Origin: Bryoerythrophyllum caledonicum
Lineage: Eukaryota; Streptophyta; Bryopsida; Pottiales; Pottiaceae
NCBI GenBank assembly: GCA_963971425.1
Contig: OZ020519.1
Coordinates: 3,922,028 to 3,986,027 of the forward strand
Direction of reading: 5' to 3'
DNA: 64,000 nucleotides
Each line of letters starts with the position of its first letter. Position 1 is the first letter of the stretch. Below the pieces are notes generated by a model. That model had not been told where the DNA came from and ran no database searches. It saw only the letters and a program-made list of their open reading frames with translations. A program made the position numbers and the translations under genes. Of the stretch, positions 34,946 to 46,845 are shown piece by piece.

Positions 34946-36642
34946 AATTTTGGTGTGGTATAAGTTTGATAATTCGGGAGGGGGGGAGGTGTTCCAAGGT
35001 AGTCTAATGTGTTGTTGAAGTAGTTTAGTTTTGACCATTTTTTGCTTCGGTTAACGGGGGTTGGTATAGGTGTTGGTTGGTGGGGCCATTTTAGTGTATA
35101 GTCTGTGTATGTTTAGAGTATTTGCTATGGAAGTGAGTTTAGCAAGTTGTTCTAGAGTGCCAAGGTTTTGATTTTGGTGGTCCACACATATTATTTGTAA
35201 TGTAGATGGTTCTATCCGGGGCTTTTTTAGCTCGGGTGGAATAGTAGGTTCTTCGTATGGTATTGAGTCTGCTTCAAATAGTGCAATGATATGAGAGTCT
35301 GTAAATGGGCTTGAGTGTTGGTTAAAGTTTTGGTACCAGTTGTTGTCCGGTGTGATGATGAGTGTAGATGTGTGGTTCGGGTCATGTTTGGCGGCAAGGC
35401 GGGCCCAGTGTAATGTTTGTTGTGTTTCCTCCTCATTGTGGGGTGAGCTATACCATTACCAATCCATTTGTAGTCAAAGGCCTTTCCCAAGGAGCCAAAT
35501 ATCTTATCTCTTTCAAAGGGTGAGTAGAATTTTTTTAGTTTGGTGGAACATGTGACGAAGGAAGAAAAATATGATTGTTCGATGTTAAAGGATGAAATTA
35601 ATGAGTCTAGAATAGGTGTGGGTATTGTGTAATTGTGCATTTTTGAGGGGATTATTTTTTGGAATACAATATTTATATCTTTGGTATAGCCAAATTAATT
35701 CGGTTTCAAATGATTGGGTTGTTGGTTTAATGTTTGTAGGAGTTTGTAGTTTCATGTTGTATTGATTCCATAGCCATTCGAGTCTAGTAGTGGAAATAGT
35801 GTATAAATGTCGGCCATTTTCTTCATATAGATGTGCTTGATTGTTATCTATTTTAATTGTGTTTGAGAATGTGAGTATATCATTTTTGGGGTTACATTCT
35901 GTTGTATAGATGTTTAGAAGTGGAATAATTATAGGTGGAGTTACGGATCTTGGGTCTTGGAGTTGTTCTTGAGGGTGGTGCGCTTGAATGATTTCCGAGT
36001 AAAATTTATTTTGAATTCTTTGATAATATTGTTTAAATTTTTTGGTGTTGTATGTGGAGGTATTGCGGTTGTGTCGTGGAAAGAGGTTTCTTTGAGGAAG
36101 CCATTTGTTGAATGAATTGTTGTTGTGTTGCCATTGGCATAAATATCTTGTATAAATATTTTGTATATTGTTAGAATCTATGTGTTGTATATGTTCATGA
36201 TGTATGATGTTATTAATGGGGTATATGGTGGGGTTTTTAAGGGTTGTATGTTGGAGGGCGGGGGTGGTATGGGTGTGAGGGATTGGAAGGGTGGATTGGA
36301 GGGGGGGATATTTCTTGGGATGATGTTATTGTTGATAGAAATGAATGGATCTTGGAGTATGTAGGAGTATGGGTGTATGTTACAAGGGATATTGCATGTG
36401 GTGGGACATGTTGGTCGACAAAAAAGTTGTTTGGCAATATTTAGGGCACTCTTGATTAGTTTGGATGGTGTGAAGTGGAAGATTTTGAAGTCCTCATTTT
36501 TCATGATGTGCATGCCGTTTGGTAAAGTAATTTGTTTTAATTCAAAAATATTTTTTGAGAGGAGTTTTTGTAGAAGTTTTTGGGAGAGTTGGGCATTGAG
36601 TGTGTTATGGTTTTGTGTTTCTTGCCGCCATATTATTTCTAG

Positions 36643-38621
36643 TTATGTTAGATCAAAGAGGAAATTTGGGAGTGTACTTTTAAGGTGGACTTTAGCTATG
36701 TGTTTCAATAAGAAAAATGTACGAGTTATTGGTGATCTTATGCAATCGGTTTTTTTAATTCTAGGTATATTTTCAGCACCACCATATCGAGTGAGAACAT
36801 AGTGAGTTAATCCATTATATATTTTTCTAAGCCTACCTTTGTCATTGAGAGCATTTTGTAATTGTTCACCTATACATCGGAGATAGGCATTTTTGAGGGA
36901 GAAAGCTTCAAGTCCAAATAAGTTATGTGGGAGTTGGGTTATTGTATTTAACATACACTTTGGCATACCACAAATGATTTTTTGTATGGCTATAATCTTT
37001 TGATCTAGTTTTTTGATAGCTAGCATAGGATATGGTACACCATAGAAGTTGTATGCTACAGCGTAGAAGCTGTATGCTACACCTAGGCGTAGTACGGTGT
37101 CTACCATTTTTATTTTTTGTTTCATAGTGGCTGGATAGGTTGTCAATTCTTTACATTGTTTAATGAGTTTTGTGGTCGTGGTGTGAATTTGGATTTTCCA
37201 TTTTAGAGAGGGAACAAGGTTTGTGCCTAGGTATACGTATGGTTCATTTTGGTGTAGTATGGGGATTGGTTGGTTGCGGTAATTGATGTTAGAAGCTTGC
37301 ATTAGGGCTTTAAATGCAATTGGATTTATTTTGGATTTATTTGGACATCCGAAGCAGCACATTTTAGGACGCCTACGTCCATTCCAGTCCATTTATAATA
37401 TTTATCTATTTTATCAATTTGTACTTGTAGTGATTTTATTTTCTTGGTTATAGCAGCAAGGTCATCGGCGTAGGCGGCAGAGTTTATGGTGATTTGTGAT
37501 GTACTAAAAGTGTATACATTATTGCCTCTTTCTAGCCATCTAAGTAGTGGTTCTAAAAATATGATGAATAGATATGGGCAAAGGGTGTCACCTTATATAG
37601 TTCATTTCTGAATGGGAATAGGTTTAGCCTTTCCAAAGTGTTCACCAATGTAGCGAGTAGATGATTGGGAGTAGACATTTCCAACTAGTATAGTTCCGTC
37701 TTTTGGATAACCAAGATCAGTCATTATCGCTAATAGTCGCGCGTGGTCTATAGAGCCAAAGGCGTTTTTGAAGTCGATGTATAAAATATATATGTCTTGG
37801 TTTGTGAATCGTGCGTTTTCTAGTGCTGCTATTATGGTTTGTATTTGTCTAGAGGTACTTCTCTCTGCTCGAAATCCTTCTTGACTATCGTGTAAGATTT
37901 TAAATTTTTCTTCATAAGAAGATAATATAGAGGTAAGTGTACTAGTGTATAGTTTATATATTGTATTAACTAATGCACTTGGTTTATGGTTTGGTAGTAT
38001 TGAGGGATCGCCTTTATTGTATAATATAATCGTTGCACTTGTTTTCCATGAGGCTGGTATTTGTTTTTGTTTATAGCAGTGAGGGAAAAATAGGAATAGT
38101 AGTTTATAAAATCTTGGAGGCATGTCTTTTAGTATCAAATTTGGTATACGGTCTGGCCCTGGGGCTTTGTTGTTTCCTAGATTGCGGAGACATGTATCGT
38201 ATGTGGCTCTATTGAAGTATGTATGTAATGGGATTTCGTGTTCTCCTCGTTCATCTAAGGTAAATCCATCTTAATCATGCCATGGATATTGGCGTACTAT
38301 ACATGTGCATTTGATTGGGTGTTGTAGTTGGTAGTTACATGTTGGTACTGTGAGTCTATTATTTTTTGTTTGTAAGTTAAATATTTCATTAGCAATGTCT
38401 TCGGGACTAGTTTGAATGTTATTGTATTGGTTAATGATGCAATCTAGTGGTGGGGATTCAATGTTTTTAAAAACTTTTCTATTTATTTTCTTAGGGCTAG
38501 TTTTGTATAATTGTCTATATTTTGAGATGGTTTTTTTAATATTATCTTTGGCGTATTTTGTCGTACTTTCCGAGCTTGTATATTGGCATTTTTTGCAATT
38601 AATGCAATGTCTTTTATCCAT
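36643..38621 (-). pseudogene. LINE ORF, reverse transcriptase part
   Basis: In order: NNKAPGPDRIPN (motif 1, near 38160), SQEGFRAERSTSRQI (near 37880), YILYIDFKNAFGSIDH (motif A, catalytic Asp, near 37770), then in a new frame AYADDLAAI (motif C, the catalytic pair, near 37470). The thumb and connection follow with YVYLGTNLVPSLKW (37392-36643). Stops near 38271 and 37600 and a frame change near 37400 break it. The fingers and palm are close to canonical LINE RTs. Confidence 0.85.
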
Positions 38622-38683
38622 GTATCATGGAGTATGTCCGGGGGAGCGGGGGAGGGGGGGAGGAATTTGGATGTGTCGTAAAT

Positions 38684-40190
38684 TTAGTAGTTCATTACAT
38701 ATGGGGTGGTTATGCCATTGAGGGTTATTTTTACGATTCTAATAGTTTTTCGTATTATATGGTATGTAGTTAGGTGTTGTTTCCATGATTTAGAAAGTTT
38801 TCGGGGTAAATAACTTCCTTGTTGAGATGTTCGGTTTGTCATTTGTGGTATTGGTTGGGCTTTACAAGTTTGTTTAAGTGTGTTGGAGATATTATTGATG
38901 AGAATATCTAGAGTGTGGTATGTTTCGTGCCATTGTATTTGAAAGAATTGATTACTATTTTCAAGAGTGTTTGTGAGGGAGTCGATTTGTATGGAGTTTT
39001 CTTCAAAGAACTGTGTGTTGAATTTTTCTATTTTGTCTTTTGGGATGGGATTGAGTGTGTATATAGTATCATTGTTTGTGATTATAGGGGTACGACTAAT
39101 TAATATGTTGGTTGGAATGTGTAGTTGTATAGGCGAATGATCGGAATTGAGAATAATGTCTTTGTTTGTTGTGGAAGTGTATTGTGTATTGTTATTTGTA
39201 TTAATATAAAAGCCGTCTATTAGGCTCCAATCACTATAGTTATAGCCGCCTTGTCTAGAATATTGTGTATTGGTATTTATATAATTGAAATTTAAGTTTT
39301 CTGTAAAGTGGTGCCATTGGTAGTCTGTGGCTTGAGGGAGGGTTTTATAATTTCCGTTTTGTCGACCAATTAATGCTATGTCTCTGTTGAGGTCTCCACA
39401 TAGGATGTAACTGTGATTGGGGTTATTGTTAATTTGAGATGTAATAGTGTTTTGTATGTCTATGATAAATCTAGTCTCTTCGGGATGAGATGGCATATAT
39501 ATGTGAAAAATTAACCATGGTTGTAGTGGTTCATTAGTAATTCTAATTATTTGGAGGTAAGGTGGTATGTGCATTGGAGTAGGAATTTTTTTGATGTTAC
39601 CCGGGAAAACATATTTTTTATGTATTAGAGTAAGGAGGCCAAGACGGCCTGGTGTATATGGTCTACGTTGTTGAATACATCTTGTTAGTGTATGTGTGTT
39701 ATTAAAAATAAGTTTGTAGTCTTGGAATATGTTTTGTATGTATTTTGTGGATTTTGTGGCGGATATTTTTGTTTCTTGTATAACTATGAGGGCCGATGGT
39801 GTGTTTGTATGTGTGACCAAAGTTTGTATGCTAGGAAGGGCGGTGTTTAAAGATGAGGCGTTCCATGTAATTAGGTATGTGCTATCATTATTTGAACTAA
39901 TATTTTGATTTTGTAGAGAAAAATAGGGTGGTAGGAGAGGTGGATGGGTATATTCTGGTATGGGGTCGAGGCTTTTTAATAATTTGTTGATTAGATTGTT
40001 AGGGAGGTACGGAAATTTTTGTTTTATTATGTCGTTTGAAGGAGGTATGTTTTGCCTATGTATAAAGTCGTATAATTCTCTATGTATTGATGTACCGTGG
40101 TTTATATTGTTTTGATTTTCTTCAAGAAATGTTGTATAAGAATGTGGAGTATTGATGTGTCTTTTGGGTGGGTTTTGTAAGTTAGAGAGG
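38684..40190 (-). pseudogene. LINE ORF, APE-type endonuclease part
   Basis: The open frame reads from the truncation point. Endonuclease/exonuclease/phosphatase motifs appear in order: YLITWNASSLNTALP (strand 1 with the conserved Asn), ALIVIQETKIS (Glu), ILCGDLNRDI (GDxN), SDWSLIDGFYI and LNSDHSPIQLHI (SDH). These residues nick the target DNA to prime reverse transcription. The frame closes after the endonuclease linker; the RT part follows after a stop. The catalytic residues look intact although the ORF lacks its start. Confidence 0.85.
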
Positions 40191-40206
40191 GTCTATTTTT
40201 TCCCTA

Positions 40207-40833
40207 CAATTTACCAGAGGTTTTAAGTTCCCTTTTAGGCTCGGAAGACCATTATATGGGCTTTTGAGGGGAGTAAAAAGCACTGTAGGAGTGAATTGAG
40301 GAAGTATGGTTCAGCAAAAGTTACTTCGTTCATCGTAGGAGTGAAATGAGAAAGTATGGTTTACTTACCAAAAGTGCAAGATTTACTACAATTTGATTTG
40401 ATGTTTAGTGTAATGGTATTGTACTTCATGAATTGAAAGCGCAATAACCTTTTACTTTTGATGAAGATTTTTTCTAGAAAGTACATCTATTTACAGTGAC
40501 CTCAACAAATCAGTCAATGCATGTATCCATCAACTTCGGAGAGACATATATGGAAGAAAAATGTATTATTTTTTAAAAAAAATCATGAATAAAGCCCAAT
40601 GAACTATAGATTCACATGACATGGCAGTTCTTCTCAAAAAGTATCTAGAATTTGAGTTTGGATTAAAAGAGTGAGTGCACCCTCATAGACTCATTTGTTG
40701 AGACAAGGTTAAAGTAACCTCTGATGAGCAGATTAAGCTAGCAAATTCTTGTTTTTTGTTGAAATTCTTTGTGGGTTCTCTTTCCTACATTCTTATAGAA
40801 CATTTAGTGAAGTTTTAGAAGTAGCATTGGCAA
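40207..40833. other. Spacer between LINE and Tc1-like relic
   Basis: It includes an imperfect direct repeat of GTAGGAGTGAAWTGAGRAAG at about 40286 and 40337. No coding region is seen. Part may belong to the terminus of the Tc1-like element, but I found no convincing inverted repeat. Confidence 0.4.
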
Positions 40834-41988
40834 GATGAAGCCGATTTCAAGAAAGGTTGAAATAAACATTGTTGCACTGTTGATAAAAGGCAAAAGTACA
40901 ATGAAGTTGCAAAATCTTTGGATTTCTCACAATCCACGGTGAATAGAGTGAGGAAGAAATATTGTAGTAGCGTGGAATTGCCACAACGAGGTCGCCAAGA
41001 GATTCTTACTCCTTCAAAAAAATGACTTGCAGCGCACTTGGTCACTGTTGGAGGGCTAGAAATAACAACTAAGGCAACAAAGGTATTGAGATTGGATAGA
41101 GAAGTAGGATTCTCCGATATCATACTCCGAAATGCTTTGAGAAATGTGGGATTGAGGGCTTGTCAGAAGATTTCAAAGCCTTATCTGTCACAAAGGAATG
41201 TACAAGAGAGACTTTGTTTGCAATGATTCACAAAGATGCCACAAAGGAATGTACAAGAGAGACTTTGTTTTACAATGATTCACAAAGATGTCACAAAGGA
41301 ATGTACAAGAGAGACTTTGTTTTGCAATGATTCACAAGGATTGGACTGTAGAGGATTGGAAAAAAGTGGTGTTTAGTGAAAAGACAAAGATTAATCACTT
41401 CAATGTTGTTACAAAGGAATGTACAAGAGAGGCTTTGTTTAATCGCTTCAATGCTGATGGGAGGTCTTGGTGTTTGGTCAATGACAAGGAGTGTCCGTGA
41501 TTGTGTTGTCAAGCAAACTATAAAGCATGATGGAGGATATGTAATGTTGTGGAGTTGCATGACAGTAAGAGGTCTAGGTGATTTACAAAGGGTGGAAGGG
41601 CGCATGAATGCTAAAGACTATATTGGAGTCTTACATGGAGATTTGTTATTGAGTTTGGAGAGATTAGGTTACTTCAATCTTGACAAAGTTATTTTCCAAC
41701 ATGATAATGCTTCTATGCATAAAGCGAAGATAGTTCAATAATGGCTTTCAGAGCAAGTATTTGGTACTTTAGAGTGGCCAGCACAATCTCCAAACCTCAA
41801 TTCCATTGAACATGTTTGGGCTACTCAAACGCCGTTTGAATTCCTATTCAACTCCTTCTACCGGTCCTCTTTAGTTATGGGAGCGTGTGGAGAAGAGTTT
41901 CCGTACCATTACTACAAATGAGTATGAAAGATTGTATGCTAGTATGCTCGATAGAATTGCAGCAGTTTTGGGTGCTCATGGCAAGTAG
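40834..41988 (+). pseudogene. Tc1-like DD34E transposase relic
   Basis: The N-terminal helix-turn-helix is clear: MKPISRKVEIN, then after a frame change YNEVAKSLDFSQSTVNRVRK. The catalytic core follows with WTVEDWKKVVFSEKTKIN, where the first Asp of the usual SDE is Glu. Next are VMLWSCMTVRGLGDL, VIFQHDNASMHKAK (second Asp) and WPAQSPNLNSIEHVW (Glu). The C-terminus reads ERLYASMLDRIAAVLGAHGK and a stop at 41988. Stops, frameshifts and an internal tandem repeat leave no functional protein. Confidence 0.8.
41189..41440 (+). repeat. 51-bp tandem expansion inside the Tc1-like gene
   Basis: A unit starting CACAAAGGAATGTACAAGAG occurs at 41189, 41240 and 41292, with a fourth partial copy at 41411 inserted in the middle of the FSEKTKIN region. 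It encodes NVQERLCFAMIHKD-like sequence, a normal part of the transposase, so the array is a local duplication after inactivation. Confidence 0.8.
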
Positions 41989-43290
41989 ACAAATTTTTTA
42001 CTACCTTTTACATATAGCCTCAAAAATGGAGTCTATGTACATAGTCAACTTTGGATTCATTTATTTTGACAAGTGTTGGGCAATTATTGAAATTCATTTA
42101 TCTTCATGTTGTCCATTATCTCATGAATACAAAAGTTGTAGAACAACATTTTTTACTTTGTTCATTCATACTCACAGCATTGTCACTTTTATGATACAGC
42201 CATCCACATAGACTCATTTTCATTTCTTCCAGGGTAAAGAACATTGTGGTTATCACAGTTCTAGATATCGATTCTCGTTGCGATAACGTCGATCGCCCTC
42301 CTTCTTGTTCACGGTGGCGTAGATCTGAACAATATTAGGACACAGTTAACAACGTTGGATCGGTGTCTAGAACTTGCACCTAAGATCACAATCAAGCGAT
42401 GTAAGATCGCGGTCTAGAACTGGGACTTGACTGATGCTGGTGTCGAAACGGACGTGCGTCTCGTGGACCAGGTATTATTACTCTAACAGTTGCAGTGTGC
42501 GTGGATGGTGCGAAGTGGGGCGGTGAACACCGGCAGAAACCTTTTGGTAACATTTCGGTGTCGTCTAATCACGAGGTACATAGTCCAGTCTCCGGCCTCA
42601 CCCTCTCATGTCCTCTCAAGGCACTCAGCTAGCTTTTTAGTAAAATTATATGCTAACTTTTGAGAGTGTCATCATGTGCTGATCATGGACTTCTCAGCAA
42701 TCATCTCAAATACAAACCTCACGTCTCTGACTTCCAAAATCAGAGCCTGCATGCTTAGGACTGTGTAAGTTTTTTCTCAAGTCTAATGTGACCCATAAAT
42801 TTGTGATACTTTGTGAAAGTTCCAATTGATTGAGAGAACCGCACAAGTTCAGAGCTGATGATCTAGATTTGTTGTACATACTGATCTTACTTTTGGAGAA
42901 CGAACGACGTACGGAATTGAAGTGCTGAACAGCTGCCATACGCAGACGCGGAGAAGGTCAGTCATACTGCCAAGCTCCATCGCATCACAACAGTGTCGAC
43001 GTCAAGCTCCATCACATCACAGGAACGATATCGAGCTCCGTCACATATGACGAAAACGACATCAAGCTGCTCCGCCACACCGTTGTCCTGCATTCACTCT
43101 GACAGGTCCAGGACCTCAATATCTATCAACAACGCTGTGGATGAGTTGCCTCTCGATCGCACGCTTGTGGAAACGAAAGTGGAAAGGCGGATAGTCACGG
43201 AACGCCTATCAACAGTAATATGGGCCGAGAAAGGACTGATGCTTCTTTCACACTTCTTTCACTTTACCTCTTTCACACCCTTTTCCAGAC
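41989..43290. other. Spacer without a recognised gene
   Basis: The part 42240-43200 is more GC-rich and less repetitive than average and has short frames on both strands (for example 42993-43409 +). I recognise no domain and no consistent splice structure. The right limit is the TGA duplication of the Harbinger element. Confidence 0.4.
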
Positions 43291-44109
43291 TGAAGGGTCA
43301 TTTACACTTGGAGCGGCTGAGCCCACTTCTGCCCCCGTCTCTGCACCCTTGTATCAAGAACCATTTTTCATTTACACTTGAGGTAGCCGCACTAGGGGCG
43401 GAAGGGTGAGTTATTCAACAAGGATTCATATAGGATTAAATTGAAAGAATGATATGAAAATTAAGATTTGGTTTGTGGTCAACCTCTAAATGAAAGTAGA
43501 AATATTGGAAACAACATAAGTATGTTGTAATATGGGAATTTGGGGTCTTAAATAAAAACCTTTATAGCCAACATATTTTATAAAAATATGTTATCAACAC
43601 ACACATGTTTTTTAGAATTGAGAAAAATTGTGTTTTTAATTGGAGATAATTAAGATTGGATGAAATCAATTCATGCACTACATAATAAAAGAAATGATTC
43701 TTAAAAAAACATGCAATTATTTCACGAAAATTATGAAACGAAGACTACCATGACATCGTTGATGCATTTTTCTTCAAAAGTCTTGTCAAAACCGAATTTT
43801 GTTGAAAATCATTCTTTTAGTTTTAAGTAATATGAAATGAAATACTAGTTTCTTATTTCAAAAATAAAATATCGATGGTTTTTTATTAAAAATATAAAAT
43901 GGGCTAACATCTTTATAGCCTTTTGATTAAATCTCATGATACAATCTTAGGAAATGGTATCATCTTCCCTTTCAAAATACAACTATACAAATGCGCACGC
44001 ATTTGTGTCAACTCATAAATTGCACTCTCAAAATCATTAGAGTATGCTATATCCACTGCTAAGGCAATGACATACAATCCACAAGATGACAAATCAGCTT
44101 GTTGTTGTA

Positions 44110-45054
44110 CAATAGGGTGACATTCAAATTGGCGTTTGGGCAATTCCAGGGATGGTGTCCCACACTGCTGCCAACTTTGACGCCCTCCACAGGGCTGAAA
44201 AATTGTTCTTTTACCCTGAAATTTTGAGAACAACATCACCTCTATGTTAAAAACATGCATACCACATTTCAAGTCCAGAGGACTTATAAAACAAAAGATA
44301 TTAAAAATTAACCACCATGGGGTAGCTGTGAGAAAAGTTTCTCAACCGCCAACTTTGACACCATCCCAAGGATTGAGGAAATTTTTTTTGCCCATGGAAT
44401 TTTTGGAGTGAGAACACCTTTATGTTGATTACATGTGTGGAAATTTTCAAGTCCAAAAAATGCACAAAAAAAATCACATCCCAAATCTACCAACATGTGT
44501 AATTGTGAGAAAAAAAGGGAAAAACCATTTTACTACTTCCAACTTTGACACCCTCCCTAGGATTGAGGGTTTGTTATTTCAACATGAAATTTTTGACACA
44601 TGGTAACCTTTATGTTGATAACATGTGGGAAAATTTTCAAGGCCAAAAAATGTATTCAAAAGAAGATATTCAAAATCTACTAACATGGGGGTTAGTTGTG
44701 AGAAAAGTTTCACAGCTGCCCACTTTGACACCCTCCCAAGAATTCAAAAAAATTTATTTGTCCATGAAATTTTGGGTATGAAGTCACCTTCACGTCAAAT
44801 ACAAGTGTGGAAAATTTCAAAATCCAAAAGATTTACACAAAAAACATATACCAAGTCTACCAACATGTATTGTTGTGACAAACAAAGGGGAAAGTTTACC
44901 ACTACTTCCAACTTCAACACCCTTCCTAGGATTGAGTTTTTGTTGATACATAATGAAATTTTGGCCACAAGATCATCTCTATATTGGTAACATATGAGAT
45001 AGATTTCAAAGCCAAAAGATGTATATACAAAAAGAAATTATTCCATATCTACCA
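44110..45054 (+). repeat. Left TIR built of five about 185-bp units
   Basis: Units begin at about 44168, 44349, 44538, 44718 and 44906, each opening with a variant of CCAACTTTGACACCCTCCC and later ATGAAATTTT, TATGTTGATAACATG and a TGTGAGAAAAG end. Spacing alternates between about 180 and 189 bp. The right TIR (46840-47783) carries the same five units inverted. Matching open frames in the two TIRs are by-products of this duplication. Confidence 0.85.
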
Positions 45055-45840
45055 GTGTTTGTAACAATGAGAAACTATATTGAAGGGGCATATTGAGAAT
45101 GTCAAATTATCTTTGACACCTCGTACTCTTCATTGATTTTATTCATGTGACTAAGCTACCAAACATATATGCATCTTGAAAAGATCAATGAAATCTACAT
45201 GTAGAATTGCAGAGTTGTTTTGTGTAGAAGAATGCACTTGTCATAAGGTTTGGTGTGCATTATGCACGTATGACGAGTTTTCTCCTCCAAATATCTGTTG
45301 AGCACTATATAAAGGAAATGTTGTGTGTATTTTGTCATGTGATTTGTAATAGAGTGAATGTTGAGATGGTATTGAGAGTGAATGTTGAGATGGTATTGAG
45401 TGGACATATTAGATATGGGCTGAGTGTTGTTGACTGATTGAGTAGACAAATCACATATGGGCTGATCCATTGAATGGGCATATCACATATGGGCTGATTT
45501 ATTGGGTGGATATATTTTAATTTTTTTTTGAGTGTTGTTGACTAGTTTACTGAGTGTTGACGAATCACATGTGGCATGAGTATGTCCAAGAGTATTTTTT
45601 GGTTCACTCAATTGATGCACATGCCATGGTTATCATCTAATGCACATGCCATGGTTATCACCTAATGCACATGCCAATGTGAGTGTTATGTTGTTGATTG
45701 ATTTATTTAGTGCACATGCCATAAGCTGAGCCCTTTGTATTTACTGAATTATATAATCCAATTGCCATAGGTTGAGTGTTATATTGATTACTTATTGAAG
45801 AGCATTTAGTATTGTATCAACATCATAAGAAATAGTCTGT

Positions 45841-46845
45841 AATGGCAATTTCAGATGAAATCCGTGCTCGCATTATAGGTTTGAGTGAGGGAGAAAATAC
45901 AGGAGTTCAAATTGCAGCCATTACTGGAGTTTCTGTTAGAACAGTTCAGAGGTTAGTAAAAACGTTTAATGAAGATGGAACTTATAAGCGCAAACCTTGC
46001 GGTGGAAGTCACGCTAAATAACTTAGTGAGAGAGATGTGAATAATATTGTGCGTTATGCAAAAACTCATCGTCGTTCCTCAGTCTCAGAGATTACTAATA
46101 TGTGCCGTACTCAAGTGTGTAGACGTACTATTCAAAGGGTATTACATAAAAGTGGTATTTTTAGTCGAATTTCAGTCAAAAAACCTTTCTTGACATCCCA
46201 TCACATGTCTCAACGGTTAGCTTTTGCTCAGAAGTACCATGGATGGAGTCCAAAAGAGTGGGAGTGTATTGTTTGGACAGATGAATCTACTTTTGAGATT
46301 GGAAAAAGTTCTCGGCAAATTCATGTTTGGAGAAGTGCATATGAGCGTTATTCATCAAGTTGTATAGTTCCTACTTTTAAAAGTGGACGGACATCTTTGA
46401 TGATTTGGAGTGCATTTGCTGGAGGACGTCACAACTTGTCTTTATGCCAAAAACTCAACGTTCTGCTAAAGATTTTGTTGAAGTGGTCTACGATGGCGAA
46501 TTGATTCATTTCTTGAGTAGACTTCCAGAAGGAGTGCTAATGGAAGATGGTACACCTGTTCATCGTAGCAAAACATGTGAAGAATGGAGACAAACCCACC
46601 AACTCGAAAAGCTCAATTGGCTTGCAAACTCTCTCGATCTCAATGCAATCGAGAATGTCTGGAGGATGCTAAAAGATGTTGTGCAACATGGCAAGGAATG
46701 CCCTAGAAACTTAGAAGTGATGAAGGTAGTTCTTGAAAAAGAGTGGAATTTGGTTAGTGGTACAAAGCTCCTTCAACTATGTCATTCTATGCCCTCAAGG
46801 TTACAAGCGGTGATTGATGCTCATGGAGGACATACACGTTGGTAG
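45841..46845 (+). pseudogene. Tc1/mariner DD34E transposase
   Basis: It starts MAISDEIRARIIGLSEGENT with a helix-turn-helix (GVSVRTVQRLVKTF). An in-frame TAA at 46018 follows GGSHAK. The core then continues: ECIVWTDESTFEIG (first Asp), MIWSAFAGG, a frameshift near 46430, VLMEDGTPVHRSK (second Asp) and LNAIENVW (Glu) with 34 residues between the last two, hence DD34E. The C-terminus IDAHGGHTRW is typical. One stop and one frameshift prevent a full product, although the near-identical TIRs show recent movement; another copy must have supplied the enzyme. Confidence 0.85.

Larger units (their letters stand above)
32017..40191 (-). mobile_element. Non-LTR retrotransposon (LINE) with target-site duplication
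   Basis: The element is flanked by TCTACTTTTTCCCTA (32002-32016) and TCTATTTTTTCCCTA (40192-40206), a 15-bp duplication with one mismatch. Transcribed right to left it encodes an APE-type endonuclease, reverse transcriptase, RNase H, a CCHC-type finger and a PD-(D/E)xK-like C-terminal segment. It ends in a GC hairpin rather than a poly(A) tail. The first frame is open up to the right junction with no ATG, so the copy is 5'-truncated. Several stops and frameshifts plus a 1.1-kb insert (33300-34397) make it non-autonomous now. Confidence 0.9.
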
